NCBI GenBank assembly: GCA_004431415.1
Contig: QPMI01000039.1
Span: forward strand, 372,001-436,000
Direction: 5' to 3'
Origin: Cyanophora paradoxa
Taxonomy: Eukaryota > Glaucocystophyceae > Cyanophorales > Cyanophoraceae
DNA length: 64,000 nucleotides
The notes beneath the pieces are model-generated. The model ran no database searches and was not told the origin of the DNA. It worked only from the letters and a program-made list of their open reading frames with translations. The first letter of the stretch is position 1. Each line of letters opens with the position of its first letter. Below, in pieces: positions 49,373-60,800 of the stretch. A program made the translations under genes and the position numbers.

Positions 49373-51419
49373 CCCCGAGGCCCGGGCCCCGCCCCCGCCC
49401 CCGCCCCCCCCGCATGCCCCGCCTCTGGCGGTAGTAATACCCTCAGGCCCTCGCGTTGAGTAATATATACATCGATATCGGTCCCATGCCAGCTGCACTG
49501 CTGCTGCAGCACCACTCATTGTCAAACTCCGCCCTGGGCCTAGGCCTGCCCCTACCCCCCCCCTCCCCCCCCCCCCTTCCCCGAGACCTAGCCTAGCAGC
49601 CTAGTAGGATCAGCACCATACGCGCGCGTCAGGCACCGGCGTACCGTACCGCCGAACAGGTCGACATCGTGTACTAGTACTGTGCGTGTTATGTGCGTCG
49701 GTTATGTGCGTGTTGTCGTCGATGCATACCGTAGAACACAATATTAAGGTCTGTACTTGATTATATATATGTCGTCCCGAAATTATGTCGCCTCGGACGG
49801 GACAAAACGACATAATTTGGGGACGTCATATTTCGCATAGAGAAGGCTCGGGTTTTCAAACGACATAAATTTGCATGGCATAATATTGTGTTCTACGGTA
49901 TATATGTCTGGCTCTCCGCCGCGGCGCGGCCGGGATAAGCTTGTCACAGTACTAGCTATAGTGTACATACGGTATGCATGTCGACGCGTACGTCGTTTCC
50001 GAAGTTCTTCCCCGGGCCGGGGGCCCCGGCGGGGGGCCGGCGGGGCCCGGGGGCCCGGGCGGGCCGGGCCCCGGGGGCCGGGGCCAGGATCGACCTCCGG
50101 AGTCCGGACTCCCGGAGTCCGGACCCAGACTCTAATTCGCCTCCTCCGGAGGCGAATTCATTGAAATTTCATTCATGGCGAAATTCGCGAAATCGGATCG
50201 ACAACCGGAATCCGGACTCGCGATTCGTCACATTGTTTGCAATGTATATATAAATGTCTTGGATTTGTGAATACTGTAAGGTCCCTGTAACTTAACTGTC
50301 TATAAAAAAAGTGAATCATTGAATTTCGAATCGTGATAATGATTAAAAAAGAAACTGATATATATTAATATTTATGTTCGATTCGTGTCTCCGTCACGGC
50401 CGCGGACGGGATGAGTCCAAATGACGCGAATGGACAAGAGATTCGGCGCGCGCGATCGCGATCGCGATCGCGATCCGCTGCAGCTGCGATCGATATCCGC
50501 TCTGATTCGCGATCCGCTACGGATCCGCTGAATCTGATTCGCGATCCGCTACGGATCCGCTGCCGATCGCGAATCCGAAATTACTCTGAATCCACCGTGC
50601 ACGTGACAGTGGTGGCACTGAGTCCAGAATATTAATCCAGAATCCAGATTCCAGATCCGATCATCGGATGATCCGATATATCGATGATCCAGACTCCAGA
50701 GTCCAGAATCCTGAGTCCAGACTCCAGATTTCTGGTTCCGAAATCTTTTCTGCAAGCTCGATTTGTTTTTGAGAGACTACGGTGGGGCGAACCCCCGCGG
50801 CCGTATACGTAGGTAGTGATATTAAGGATATATATATAACAAAGGATTCTCAGTACCGTAGTACGCCGAGTACCGTAGTAGTACGCGCGCGCGCGTCGCG
50901 CCTCGGCCGGGTCGGCCCTCGCGACTCTGAGTCGCGAGTCGCGATCGGCGTCGCCGAGTCGAGTCGCCGGAGTCCGAGTCTGTCCGACGTCGACGGTCGA
51001 CGGCCCGGCGCCGGGCCGCGGCCGGCGGTCGCGATCGGCGACTCGGCGATCATCATGATCATGGCATATATATATATATATACGTATACCGTAGTTCTAC
51101 GAGCTACGCGTACGGTACTTGGCCGCGGCGCGGGCCGGGCCCGGCCCGCGCGGCCCGGCACGCGTACGCCGTACTACCGTAGTACGGTAGTTCCGCGCGT
51201 ACTACCGTAGTACGTAGACTCCGTAATACCGTAGTAGTACTAGTACGTACGCGTACACGTATACTCGCCGCTGGGCCGGGAGCTTCGGGATACTTTACCG
51301 TACTAGCCCCGCCTGGCAGGCCTGTAGCGAGGCCCGGCGTGCACACGGACGCGTGCTATCGTACTCAGCGGCTAGCTATAGCCTAGTGGCAGATCGGCCG
51401 CTGCGGCCGGCCGGGCGCC
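49373..51419. other. Intergenic spacer with MITE and palindromic simple repeats
   Basis: This holds a C-rich tract (about 49553-49580), a family 2 MITE (49729-49898), a long self-complementary run gcgcgatcgcgatcgcgatcgcgatcg (about 50450-50475), a 32-bp tandem pair attcgcgatccgctacggatccgctg (about 50504-50560), and clusters of gtagtac/gtactac words (50850-51260). No exon is recognised. Confidence 0.55.
49729..49898. mobile_element. MITE-like element, family 2, copy b
   Basis: A 170-bp element has near-perfect ends ccgtagaacacaatatta / taatattgtgttctacgg and flanking TA (49727-49728 and 49899-49900). It shares internal blocks with 36910-37173, notably attatgtcgcctcggacgggac and gacgtcatatttcgcatagagaag, but lacks about 95 bp of the centre. 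It is a deletion derivative of the same family. Confidence 0.78.
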
Positions 51420-54400
51420 ATGGCTGCTCGCGATCGCGATCGGCCGGAAGCTCAGACCGCAGCTGGCCTTGTGACAGTAACAGTTGCGCCCCGACAGACA
51501 CCCCCCATGCACGCACAGCATGCGCATGCGCAAGTACATGTACAGCCACCAGCGCAGGCAGGGAATTTGAATGCGCAGACACAGCCGCTTGCAAATGCAC
51601 GCCCAAAACAAGACGAGATTACTGAAGGTGCAAGCTTTTCAAGAAACGATGACATCGCGGCATAAATGCGGCTCGGGATCTGCTTACGTGTACGCGTATA
51701 CATGTGCATATACGCATGCGCAGAGTACCTGGAATTTCTTCGCGAGAACTTCGAGATCCACAGCCAGCGGTCTAGTGTGCTCTACCAGACAGTGGACAAG
51801 GACATGTTCGTTCGTTTCGGAGACGCCCGCAGAATGTTTGCCGCAGGTGTGCATGCGTTCATTTTAAGCTTGCATGATAATCAGTGATATTATATGCATC
51901 ATGATCTTGATCAATTCCACCTGCAGCGGCCACCGGAATTCTGATCGTGAGTGCATGATTATAATTAATCTATACTAGATGATAAGGCCTAGGATGCTGT
52001 ACACGTCATCCTGGCCTTGTAACAGCCCCAGATTAAAATCGAGGCCAATGAGCGCGTGCTTTCATGCAGCTGTGGGTCATTTCTGCGATCAACCAGACCG
52101 AAGGCCCGCTTTCTGTGAAGCCGGATCCTTCACGCCTCGTCACAATTTGGTCCGACAATTGCCACATCGCATTCGAGAAGCAACCTTCGGAGGCCCTGTA
52201 TACAAGAGCATCGGCCTCTGGGTTTGAGATCACCGTAACATACTTTCCGGGGAGATGGCCGATCCAGCAAGTCATGCAATTTGCCAGGTTTGATAAGGAG
52301 GCAAACACCGTTGTCGTGCGGGTGAGAGCGCGTGCTCTCGTACATGTATCGATCCCTTGCTGCAATCCCTTGAGCTTCAGACTACGTGTAATTGGCCGGA
52401 TCGAGCAGAATACGCGCAAGAAGAACAAGAGCGTCGGGGGAGGCCCAAGCGACTTCTCAGAGTGGAGCTGCCGGATTACAATCAAAGCGGACGGGGCATT
52501 TCCTCCTATCTGGATTGTCTCATACCCTAGCGTCGGTGACCGAACCGTGCTCCCGGGAACTTCGATTGAGCAAGCGCCCGGCGCGTGCACCTCGGGGGCT
52601 CGCGCAGCCGTCTTCCACAGAAACTCCGCGCTCACATTGGAAGGTGATCTAATTCTTAAGCTTCTGCATTTTATTGTCTGATTGTTCTAGATCGGATAAT
52701 TTATTATAATGCTATTGATATCCGGATCTCATGTGCAATATTAATCAGGGCCGGATCTGCACGTGAAGCTGAACTGCTTGCGAGCTTCTGAGCTCACAGT
52801 TCTGGACAAAGGGCACAGCCAGGTCTCGATTTCAACAGTCGCCCCTCTAATCAAGACGACCGTGAAGCTCCGCGCCGGGCGCTTCAGCCTTTGGCAGCCA
52901 GAGCCCTATTGCGCCGTGGTCTCGAGCTCCGGATCCAATTCCGGTTTTTCAAGTGCTCACGGAGGCGGAGCGTGCTTCTTCGCAGATGTTGTGCAGCCAA
53001 GACAAATGTCAGCAGGGCTTTGGTCGATTGGCGATACAAACTGCACAGCAGCATCAACGTTTCCTACCATGGCCACTTCTTCAGCGTTCGTTGTCGCTAA
53101 TGTCACGCTCGAGACAAGCCACGCGTTCATTCAGCTCGAGGCAAAGCTCAGATACGATGCGAACTCCGGCTCTGCGTATGAGAACACAGACATTTTTAGA
53201 ATGCAGGTACGAGTGCGGCGATCATTCGCTTTTGTTTGGCGCTACAGTTTGCGGCGATCATTCGCTTTTGTTTCTCTGATTATAATTTCCAGCCGCGGCC
53301 CTTTGTCATCAGGAGAGATCTCGTCGGTGGCGTCAGTGGCCTTCCAACTCATCCCAGTCTTTCCTCTTCGCAAGTGACTACTGTCCGGGATGCATTCTAC
53401 CGAGACCTGTCGAGCCAATTTGTCATGCCCGCCGATTACATACACTTTGCAAACAGAGATCAATCCGCCAACGAGGGGCAGTGGCTCTTGGTTGAAAACA
53501 TTATGTACGAGGTGACTCAGTGATATCGATCATGATCAATTCCAAAAAAAATAATATTTGTTTTCTGAATATATACGTACTACGAATCGCGCAGCTTGTC
53601 AGGCCCGAATATCTGGTTCTCATGACTGGCGGTCTGCTCTTCCCCACTCGCCTTCAAATTCCAGTCACCTTTTTGCCTCCTTGTCCAAGCTGGGGAGGCT
53701 CGAATACAAAACCCACCGACATTGATCTGACCGCATCTGGCCCTTTCCAGATCCTCATTAAGGTCAAACTTACTTGTACCTTGCATCGCAAATTGTAATG
53801 AAGTCGAGGACTTATTATCGCAAGAGCAGGCGCTTGGTAATCCTCGCACTTGGTTCATCTAGGTGTTCCGGTTTCTCAGCATGTGCGACACGATGAGGCT
53901 GTTTCTTCTTATCGATGTCAGCATATGCCTCGACAACATGCAGAGGGAAGCCAAACGCAAAGAGCGGCAGGCAGAGCGCTATGCCGGAATTCAGGAAAGT
54001 CAGCAAATAGAGCATCTCCTCATTGATTTCGACGTCGACACTTCAACCGTTCCGGATTCTCAGAATTCTTCACCGCAGCAGCAGCAGCAGCAGCAACAGC
54101 AATCGCAGCAGCCGCATCATGATCAGCCGCAGGAGACGCAGCAGCCAACCCATTTGGCTGCGCACACGACAGATCGACGTTCGACTTCCAAATTTTTTGA
54201 GTACATGACCAGCCCGAAGTTGTGGAAACTCGACATGCTGTCGTTCTTCCTTCACCTCTGCGTGATCGTTCTTCCGACGCTGCCGGTGCTGATAGCATGC
54301 TGGGGCTACAGCTACACACGGCGAGAGTTCGATTTCGAGTCTCGCGACGACGCTGGAGAGAATGCGGCATATTTTGTAGTCGCTTCCCGCTACGCAGTCG

Positions 54401-56562
54401 CTGTCTACATCTTGAATGGGGTACGGGACATGCGTTATTTTCACCTCTTCAGAAAATGACTTCGAGCCGGTTGCATATGCATGTGCAGCTCGCACTCTGC
54501 TGGTACTACTTCCAAAACAAAGAGTGGACTCAAACAATGGTTCAACACATGCAAAGCGGAGCGTACAAAATCGCACCTATGCTAGCTGCGCCTGTGGGAG
54601 TTCCTAAAGATCCGCCCCTGCTTCAAGCGGTTTATATCTTGTCGGCCGTGTCCATGTCATTCTGGGTTCTTTTCGTAATTGCGTCCCTTGTTGGAACCAG
54701 CGTAATGATTCTCTGGGTTTCTCTTGGTGCGTTGTCTGTTCGCTTCAATTTTGTGGGGTTGGCGAGACTTCGAACGATGACCTCGAGAGCTTGAGCAGGG
54801 GTCATTTTAAAGCCCGATCGCGTCATTCCGATCTGCGTCGGTAAGTAAGATGTTCAATTTGGTTATCGAATTCGAAGCTGTCGAGACTTCATTTCTAATT
54901 TTCTACAGCAATCATATCGTTCCTATGGCACGTTTGGCGTCTTTGGGGTTTCCTAAAGCGCCTCACGGCTCAGCTGATGTCCGAAATCAATAAAGCTCGC
55001 GCTCTTTTCATCGAAATTGTTAATGATATTAAAGCGATCAAGAAAGCACGCTTGAAACTCATGAACAAAACAAGTAAGCCCTGCGAGTCTCATGGCGATT
55101 TACGCTTCTAGAACTCGCATTTCATGCATATGATCGAAACAGATATAGATGGGAACAAGTACGATGATTTCAAGAAAAGGCTGGAGACTCGATTGATGGC
55201 ACATATTCGGAATACTGCGCAAGACCGGCTCCCCGCGGCTCTGCACTTGCCCTCAAAAGCAGGTGCATGAGTTGCAATCTGCTAGCTATAGAGAGTTGCA
55301 GTTTGCCGATTGGTCTGCCTAATCATATAGAGCGTCCGCATGCCTTTTGCAGAGCTTTCGGGGCTGGCCACCCTAGCTATACAGAATGTCGAGCGCGAAG
55401 CGCGGGAACGTGCCGCGGCCGTCGCGGAGGGTCTTGTGGATAGCGCTATTCGCGAAGCCGACAGCAGCTATAACGCTGGATCCGTAGCATCGGCTGCAGC
55501 TGCGGCTGTACCTCGAGCAGATGCAGCTACAGCTGCAGCCGGCACATCAACGGCGCCGGCCGCGCCGGCTCACAAAGAAGACGCCCAATTGCAAGCTCAT
55601 GATCAGGCCCTCACACGAGGACTAGATGAAATAGACAAGGTTCTCGGCAAGATCAAGGTGGGAAGGATCGGCAAGGTTATGCGAGTGTTCGCGATGCAAG
55701 AGCGCTGCTCGTGAGTTGCAATTGTGACTGAATCGATGCTTCTGACATGATCATGAACTTTGAATTCATCAACTCTGATCCATTAACTTCAGATTGAACG
55801 ACGTCGGACTGCTCTACGAGAGCTGTCTCTTCCTTTTCTTCTTCTTCGTGTTTATTTTTGTGGGTATAGCGGTAGGCCGATTCTTTTTTGCAATGCCGAT
55901 TTGCGCATAGATTCCGGCATTCGATATTCAGACTTCGTGGCTGTCGATAGGCTTTCGGAGTTCCTGGCTACATAACGACGGGCATACATAGCATCCTTGC
56001 AGGTAACTTAGTAAACAACCCCTCCTTAGGAAGAGCCAACAAACACGGAAGAGCACAATCAACTGCGCATGCGCAGGCGGCGCGGCTTTTTTCGTGAATC
56101 GAAACTCCACAGCAAAGGTTTGAGTTTCGCTTATCGCGCAATATCAATATTTAAATCATTGCCTAAATCATTTCGTACCAAGGCCTTGGAGACCATTGAT
56201 AAGGGAGTTCGAAGCACCAACATTACTCAAATCGATGCCGCCATGAAGAAGGTGCGATCTATATTTCTCAAACGTGCCGAAGTTGACGAATTTCAAATTC
56301 GTTTTCTGATTATAATGACTTTCGGGGGCACCCGTCCGCACAGATTTTCGGAAAGATTGACGAGGTCTTCGGCGAGTTCACGAAACTCAAGTCTTCGAAC
56401 TCGTTAGAATCCATCGTGCTGGTTGCGCTCATCGAGTTCGGAAAGGACGCCATGGATGCGGCTAATGTAAAGGAGGACGGCACTGCCAGGGGCGCCGAAA
56501 AGACGCCGGAAACGCTGCAAAGAACTAGAGGCCAAAATCTTGAGCGACATTTTAGCTTCTAA
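51420..56562 (+). CDS. Large multi-pass membrane protein of unknown family
   Basis: I do not recognise this family. The model starts at ATG 51420; exon 1 (51420-51627) is Gln/His/Ala-rich and cytosolic-looking, and exon 2 is 51724-51846 ('EYLEFLRENFEIHSQRSS'). A 20-bp microexon near 51927-51946 and an exon 52070-52320 follow. From 52070 to about 53790 the exons encode a beta-rich, Cys- and Asn-containing, probably extracytoplasmic region ('GFEITVTYFPGRWPIQQV', 'PYCAVVSSSGSNSGFSS'). Then come a poly-Gln run (54076-54105) and hydrophobic segments at about 54235-54305, 54640-54745, 54910-54950 and 55815-55890. Charged helical stretches lie between and after them ('INKARALFIEIVNDIKAIKK', 'ALETIDKGVRSTNITQID', 'IFGKIDEVFGEFTKLKSS'). 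Stop TAA is at 56560-56562. Introns are AT-rich, 60-120 bp. Possibly a receptor or channel-like protein with a long cytosolic helical tail; no catalytic motif is seen. Confidence 0.7.
53216..53275. repeat. Short direct repeat in an intron of the membrane-protein gene
   Basis: The word gcggcgatcattcgcttttgttt occurs twice, about 34 bp apart, between the exon ending 'DIFRMQ' (donor gtacga) and the next acceptor. It sits just upstream of the acceptor and duplicates the probable branch region. Confidence 0.75.
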
Positions 56563-57877
56563 ATCTCCATCCATGTGGAAAATTCTTGTCTAGATATTGT
56601 CTTCTTCGCATTCGAATTCTTTGTAGACGCTCGACTCTTCTTCTTCTTGTCTCTCGGAGTCTATCAGCTTCGAAAATTCATGTCTTGTCTTCTTTAAATT
56701 CTCTGTATACGCATACAAATTGATTGGACTTTGTCTTCCAGATTGATTACCATGTAGCTTTTATGCTTTTATATATGTTGGAATTGTGCATGTACAAATA
56801 CGTATATACGTATACGTACATTTTAATTTGAGTCTGCGACGACGAAATTCTAGGAAGTAGAAACTCATGATCCGATGATCGGATATCATCATATGCATGA
56901 TCATTTGTATGCATTGAACCACGAACGAACTGTGTGTGCAGGCCTAGGGTGTCATGGCCAGCTGCAGGCCTGGATATAGCCATATAGCTGGCTTCGTTTA
57001 TATTTTTTAATGCGCTCTTGTCGACTGAATTTAACAAAACAATTACTCATATGCGCATGCGCATGCCGCTGGTCACGTGCGCGAGCATGCGCTTGCAAAT
57101 TCGAATTAGACTCACCTCGGCCTCCGCGCCGCCATCCCCCGTGTTCCCCCGACGCTGCCCCTTCCCGAACCAATCCGACCTAGGCCCTCGAGATCTACCC
57201 CCTGGCCGGCCCCCGCCCCCCGCCCCTGTTCCTGGCTCCTGGCCGGCCCCCGCCCCCCGCCCCTGTGCATGCCCCGCCTCCGGCCCAGGCCCCTCGGCCC
57301 TCGCGATCGGCTCCGATCGCGATCCGCCTCTAGATCTTTTGGCTCGAGTAATGTATATTCGAATTCGTCCCAGCACCACCCCGAACTCGTTGTCGAACTC
57401 CGCCCTGCGGCCGGCGCGGCGGCGCCCCTGTCCGAGCCGCAGGGGGCACGGCGAGGTACCGCCGCAACGGTCGCCGTAACGGAAATTTAAGGACGCCATG
57501 GTGCGGGCCGGCGCAGGCGCAGTGCGGCTAATGTTAAAGAGTGCGGAGGGCGAATCCGAATTGCGCGTTTACCGATGGCCTAGGTAAGGCCTAAACCTAG
57601 CTACGTTCCTGTTGACCTTATTATAGAAACTCACTGAGCACGAGTACTTGTCATGATCATCAGTAGAGCACGAGTACTTGTCATCATGCATGATCATCAG
57701 TAAACCACCGAACGAACTGTGTATACGAGATCCGGCCTCTAAATCTACCCCCGGCCCGGCCCAGCCTCCTGGCTCCTGGCCGGGCTGGCCTTGTGAGCTG
57801 GCTCGATTCGCCGCGCGTTGATGGCGTGCATATTACAGCAGATCTAGGGGCAGGGGCTGGGATCGGGGGGCGGGCCC
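56563..57877. other. Intergenic spacer, AT-rich then GC-rich, with dispersed repeats
   Basis: Positions 56563-57010 are AT-rich 3' flank. Positions 57120-57500 are GC-rich, and part (about 57250-57415) resembles 49395-49545 (catgccccgcctc..ggc, gagtaat-tata, gtcgaactccgccctg), suggesting a dispersed repeat. Positions 57626-57700 contain a tandem pair of gagcacgagtacttgtcat. A minus-strand open frame at 57047-57499 has no supporting splice partners. Confidence 0.5.
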
Positions 57878-60800
57878 TCAGAGCATGATGTGCTCGTCGA
57901 ACAGATCGTCGTCGCTCATCGCCTGGATGGCTGTCACGGAGCTGGGCGCCGGGCCCGCCGCCGCCGCCGCCGCCGGCGCGGGGGCCGGCCGCGGCGCCGC
58001 CGTCTGGTGGAAACCCGTCGAGACGACCTCGTCGCGCCCCGGCCGCTTCGGCGTCCTGCCGGCCGCCGCGTGAGCAAGGGAAGAGGAGGGGGGTACGCGA
58101 TGCGTTCCGAGGCGGGGGGGTACGCACATCTCCTCGACGTCGGAGAGGTGGAAGGACTGGACGTCGAGAGACTCCTGGGAGGTGCGGTTCGAGACGGGGG
58201 CCGCCATGAGGGAGCCCCGGGGCGGCGGGGGGCTCCCCCCGGGCGCCAGGCTCGACCGCCCCGGCGAGAAGGCCGAGACCGCCGACGAGGACGAGGGGCC
58301 GCCGGCCGCCGGCCGCGCCGCCGCCGGCGCCGCCTTCGGCGGGAGGATCTGCGGGCGGCGTGAGGGGCGTCCAGCGAGGATCTGAGGTTTGGGAGGGGGT
58401 ACGCACGTCGCTGACGTCATCGGTCTCGTCATCGTCGTCGTCCTCCTCGTCATCGTCGAAGTGGTGCGCGGGGCGCGCCGGCGCCGCCGCCAGCGCGGGG
58501 GCAGGCGCGGGGGCCGGCGCAGGCGCGGGTGCCGGTGCGGGGGGCGGGGCGGCTGCGGGCCGGCGTGGGTGAGGAGCGGGCGTAGGGCGTCAGAGCAGGG
58601 AGGGGAGAGGGCTCACCGGGGGCGGCGGGCGGCCGGGCGGGCTGCGAGGCGGGGGAGGGGTGCGAGTGGGCGGAGGTGGGGGGGAAGCTGTCGGGGTCGG
58701 CCCCTGCGCCTGGATTGCGGGCGCCGGTCGCGCCGCGGGGGCCGCCGGCGCGGGCGGAGGGCCCGGCTCAACGTCGTCCTCTGCGGCGCGACCGTGAGCG
58801 CGGGCGGGGGTTACGCCGACGGCAAGGGGGGGTACCGTCGAGCTCCTCCTCGTCGGACTCCTCGTCCTCCTCCTCGCTGTCCTCGTACATCGTGGGCGGC
58901 CGCCGCGCCGGCGACGGATGCGCGGCCGAGGTCGCGGGGGCCTGCCCCCGGCTCAGAGGGCGCGCGGGGGAGGGCGGGAGGGGGGTACGCACGGCGCGGC
59001 CGGGGGTAGATGCGGCGCTGGGTGCAGCGGACGAGGCGGCCGTGCCGGGGGCGGGCCGGGAGGGGCCGAGGGGCCGGGGATGGCGCCGGCGCCGACGGGG
59101 GCGGGGCGGGGCTGCCGGGGGCCTGGGAGCGGGGCGGGGGCGCGCTGCGGGAGCGGGGCGAGGGGAGCGGCGGCTGCTCGAAGGGGGGGCGGTAGTAGTG
59201 GCGGAGGGCGTCGGCGACGCGCGCGGAGATCTCCTCCCGCTTCGCCTGCAGCACGCGCGCGTCCTCCGAAGTCGCCCGCTCCCGCTCCAGCTTCTACGCC
59301 GCCCCGCGCGGCTCGAACGGGCGGCGCGGGCGGGGTGGGGCGGGGCGGGGCGGGCGCACCGCCGTGAGCTGCCTGAACCGCTCCTCGTCCATCCCCGTGG
59401 CGTTGCGCGGCACGCTGTAGTTGCTCTGCGGGGCCCGGCGAGCCGCCCGGTGAGGGGGGTACGGCTCCGGCCGCGCGAAGGGGGGTACGGCGATGCGCAC
59501 GGAGAGCTCCTCCTCGAGGGCGGACTGCTCGCGGGCGCGGCGCGTCCGCAGGTCGGAGAGCTGCGGGCGGGCTCAGAGCGTTGCGGGGCGAAGCGGAGGG
59601 GCGCGGGGCGCGGGGCGCGGGCCTTGTACTCGTAGCGGGTGCGTATGTACGGCGCGTTGGGGAACGGAACGACTGCGCCCACGTGCCGCCCCGTCAGCGC
59701 GGAGGCGTTTGCAGGGCGGGGCGGGCGCACATTTGCCCTTGGGCTCGGGCAGCTTCTTGCCGCGGAGGTCGGCGAGCTCTTTGGCGCGCTGCGCCTCGGC
59801 CGCCTTCAGCCGCTCCTCCCGCTCCCGCGTCTCCCGCGCCACCCGCTCCGCCTCCGCCTTCTCCCGCGCCGCCCGCTCCCGCGCCTGGCGCTCCGCCTCC
59901 TCCTTCGTCGGCCGCGCCGGCGTCGGCGGCTGCAGCAGGTGCTGCTGCTGCTGCGGGATGGGCGCCGGCGTCGGGTGCGGCGTCGCCGGCACCGGGTGCG
60001 CCGACGGCCCCGGCGCCGGCGTCGGCGTCGGGGGCGGGACCGCCTTCGCTGCGGCCTCGGCCGCGGCTGCGGCTGCGGCGGCCGCGGCGGCAGCGGCGGC
60101 CGCGGCCGCCTCCTTCTCGAGCTGCTCCTTGAGCGTGGCGAGGCGGCGCATGCTCTCGTTCTCGAGCCGCTTGCGCTCCTCGTCGGCCTGCTCCTCCCGC
60201 CGCTTCCGCTCGCGCTCCTCGCGCTCGCGCTCGGCGCGGGCCTGCAGCTCCGCCTCCTCGCGGTCCTTCAGGCGGCGCGCGCGCTCCTCGGCGATCTGCC
60301 GCTCGAGCGCCTCGCCCTCCTCCTGCTCCCGCAGCCGCGCCGCCCGCCGCCGCTCCTCCATCTCGCTGCGGGGCCCTCAGCGAGGAGGCCAGGGTCGCGC
60401 GGCAACCCGGCTCAGCGCTCCGCGCGCACCGCTCCCAGGCCTCGTCCTTCTCGCGGAGCTGGCGGAGCCGGTCGAGCCGCTGGCGCTCGCGCTCCTGCCG
60501 CTCCTTCTCCAGCTCCGCCTCCAGCGCCTTGTCCCGCTCCTCCAGCTCCCGTCGCCGCCGCTCCCGCTCCGCCGCCAGCCTGCGCCCCGCCCAGTCAGAA
60601 GACGCCGGCGGAGTCAAGGGCGAGCCGGGGCCGGGCGCGCCGCTCGAGCTCGCGCCGGTGCGCCTCCTCCTCCTCGCGGCGCTGCTTCTCGAGCTCGGCC
60701 TCCATCCGGCGCTGCTTCTCGGCGCGCAGGCGCTCCTCCGCCTCGGCGCGCCGCCGCCGCGTCTCCTCGTCGTCGTCGCTCTCCAGGACGTCGCCCAGGC

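Noticed and set aside
57047-57499. A minus-strand 150-codon frame upstream of DZIP1's 3' end
   Set aside because: It is Gly/Arg-rich, overlaps the dispersed repeat seen at 49395-49545 and has no neighbouring exons.
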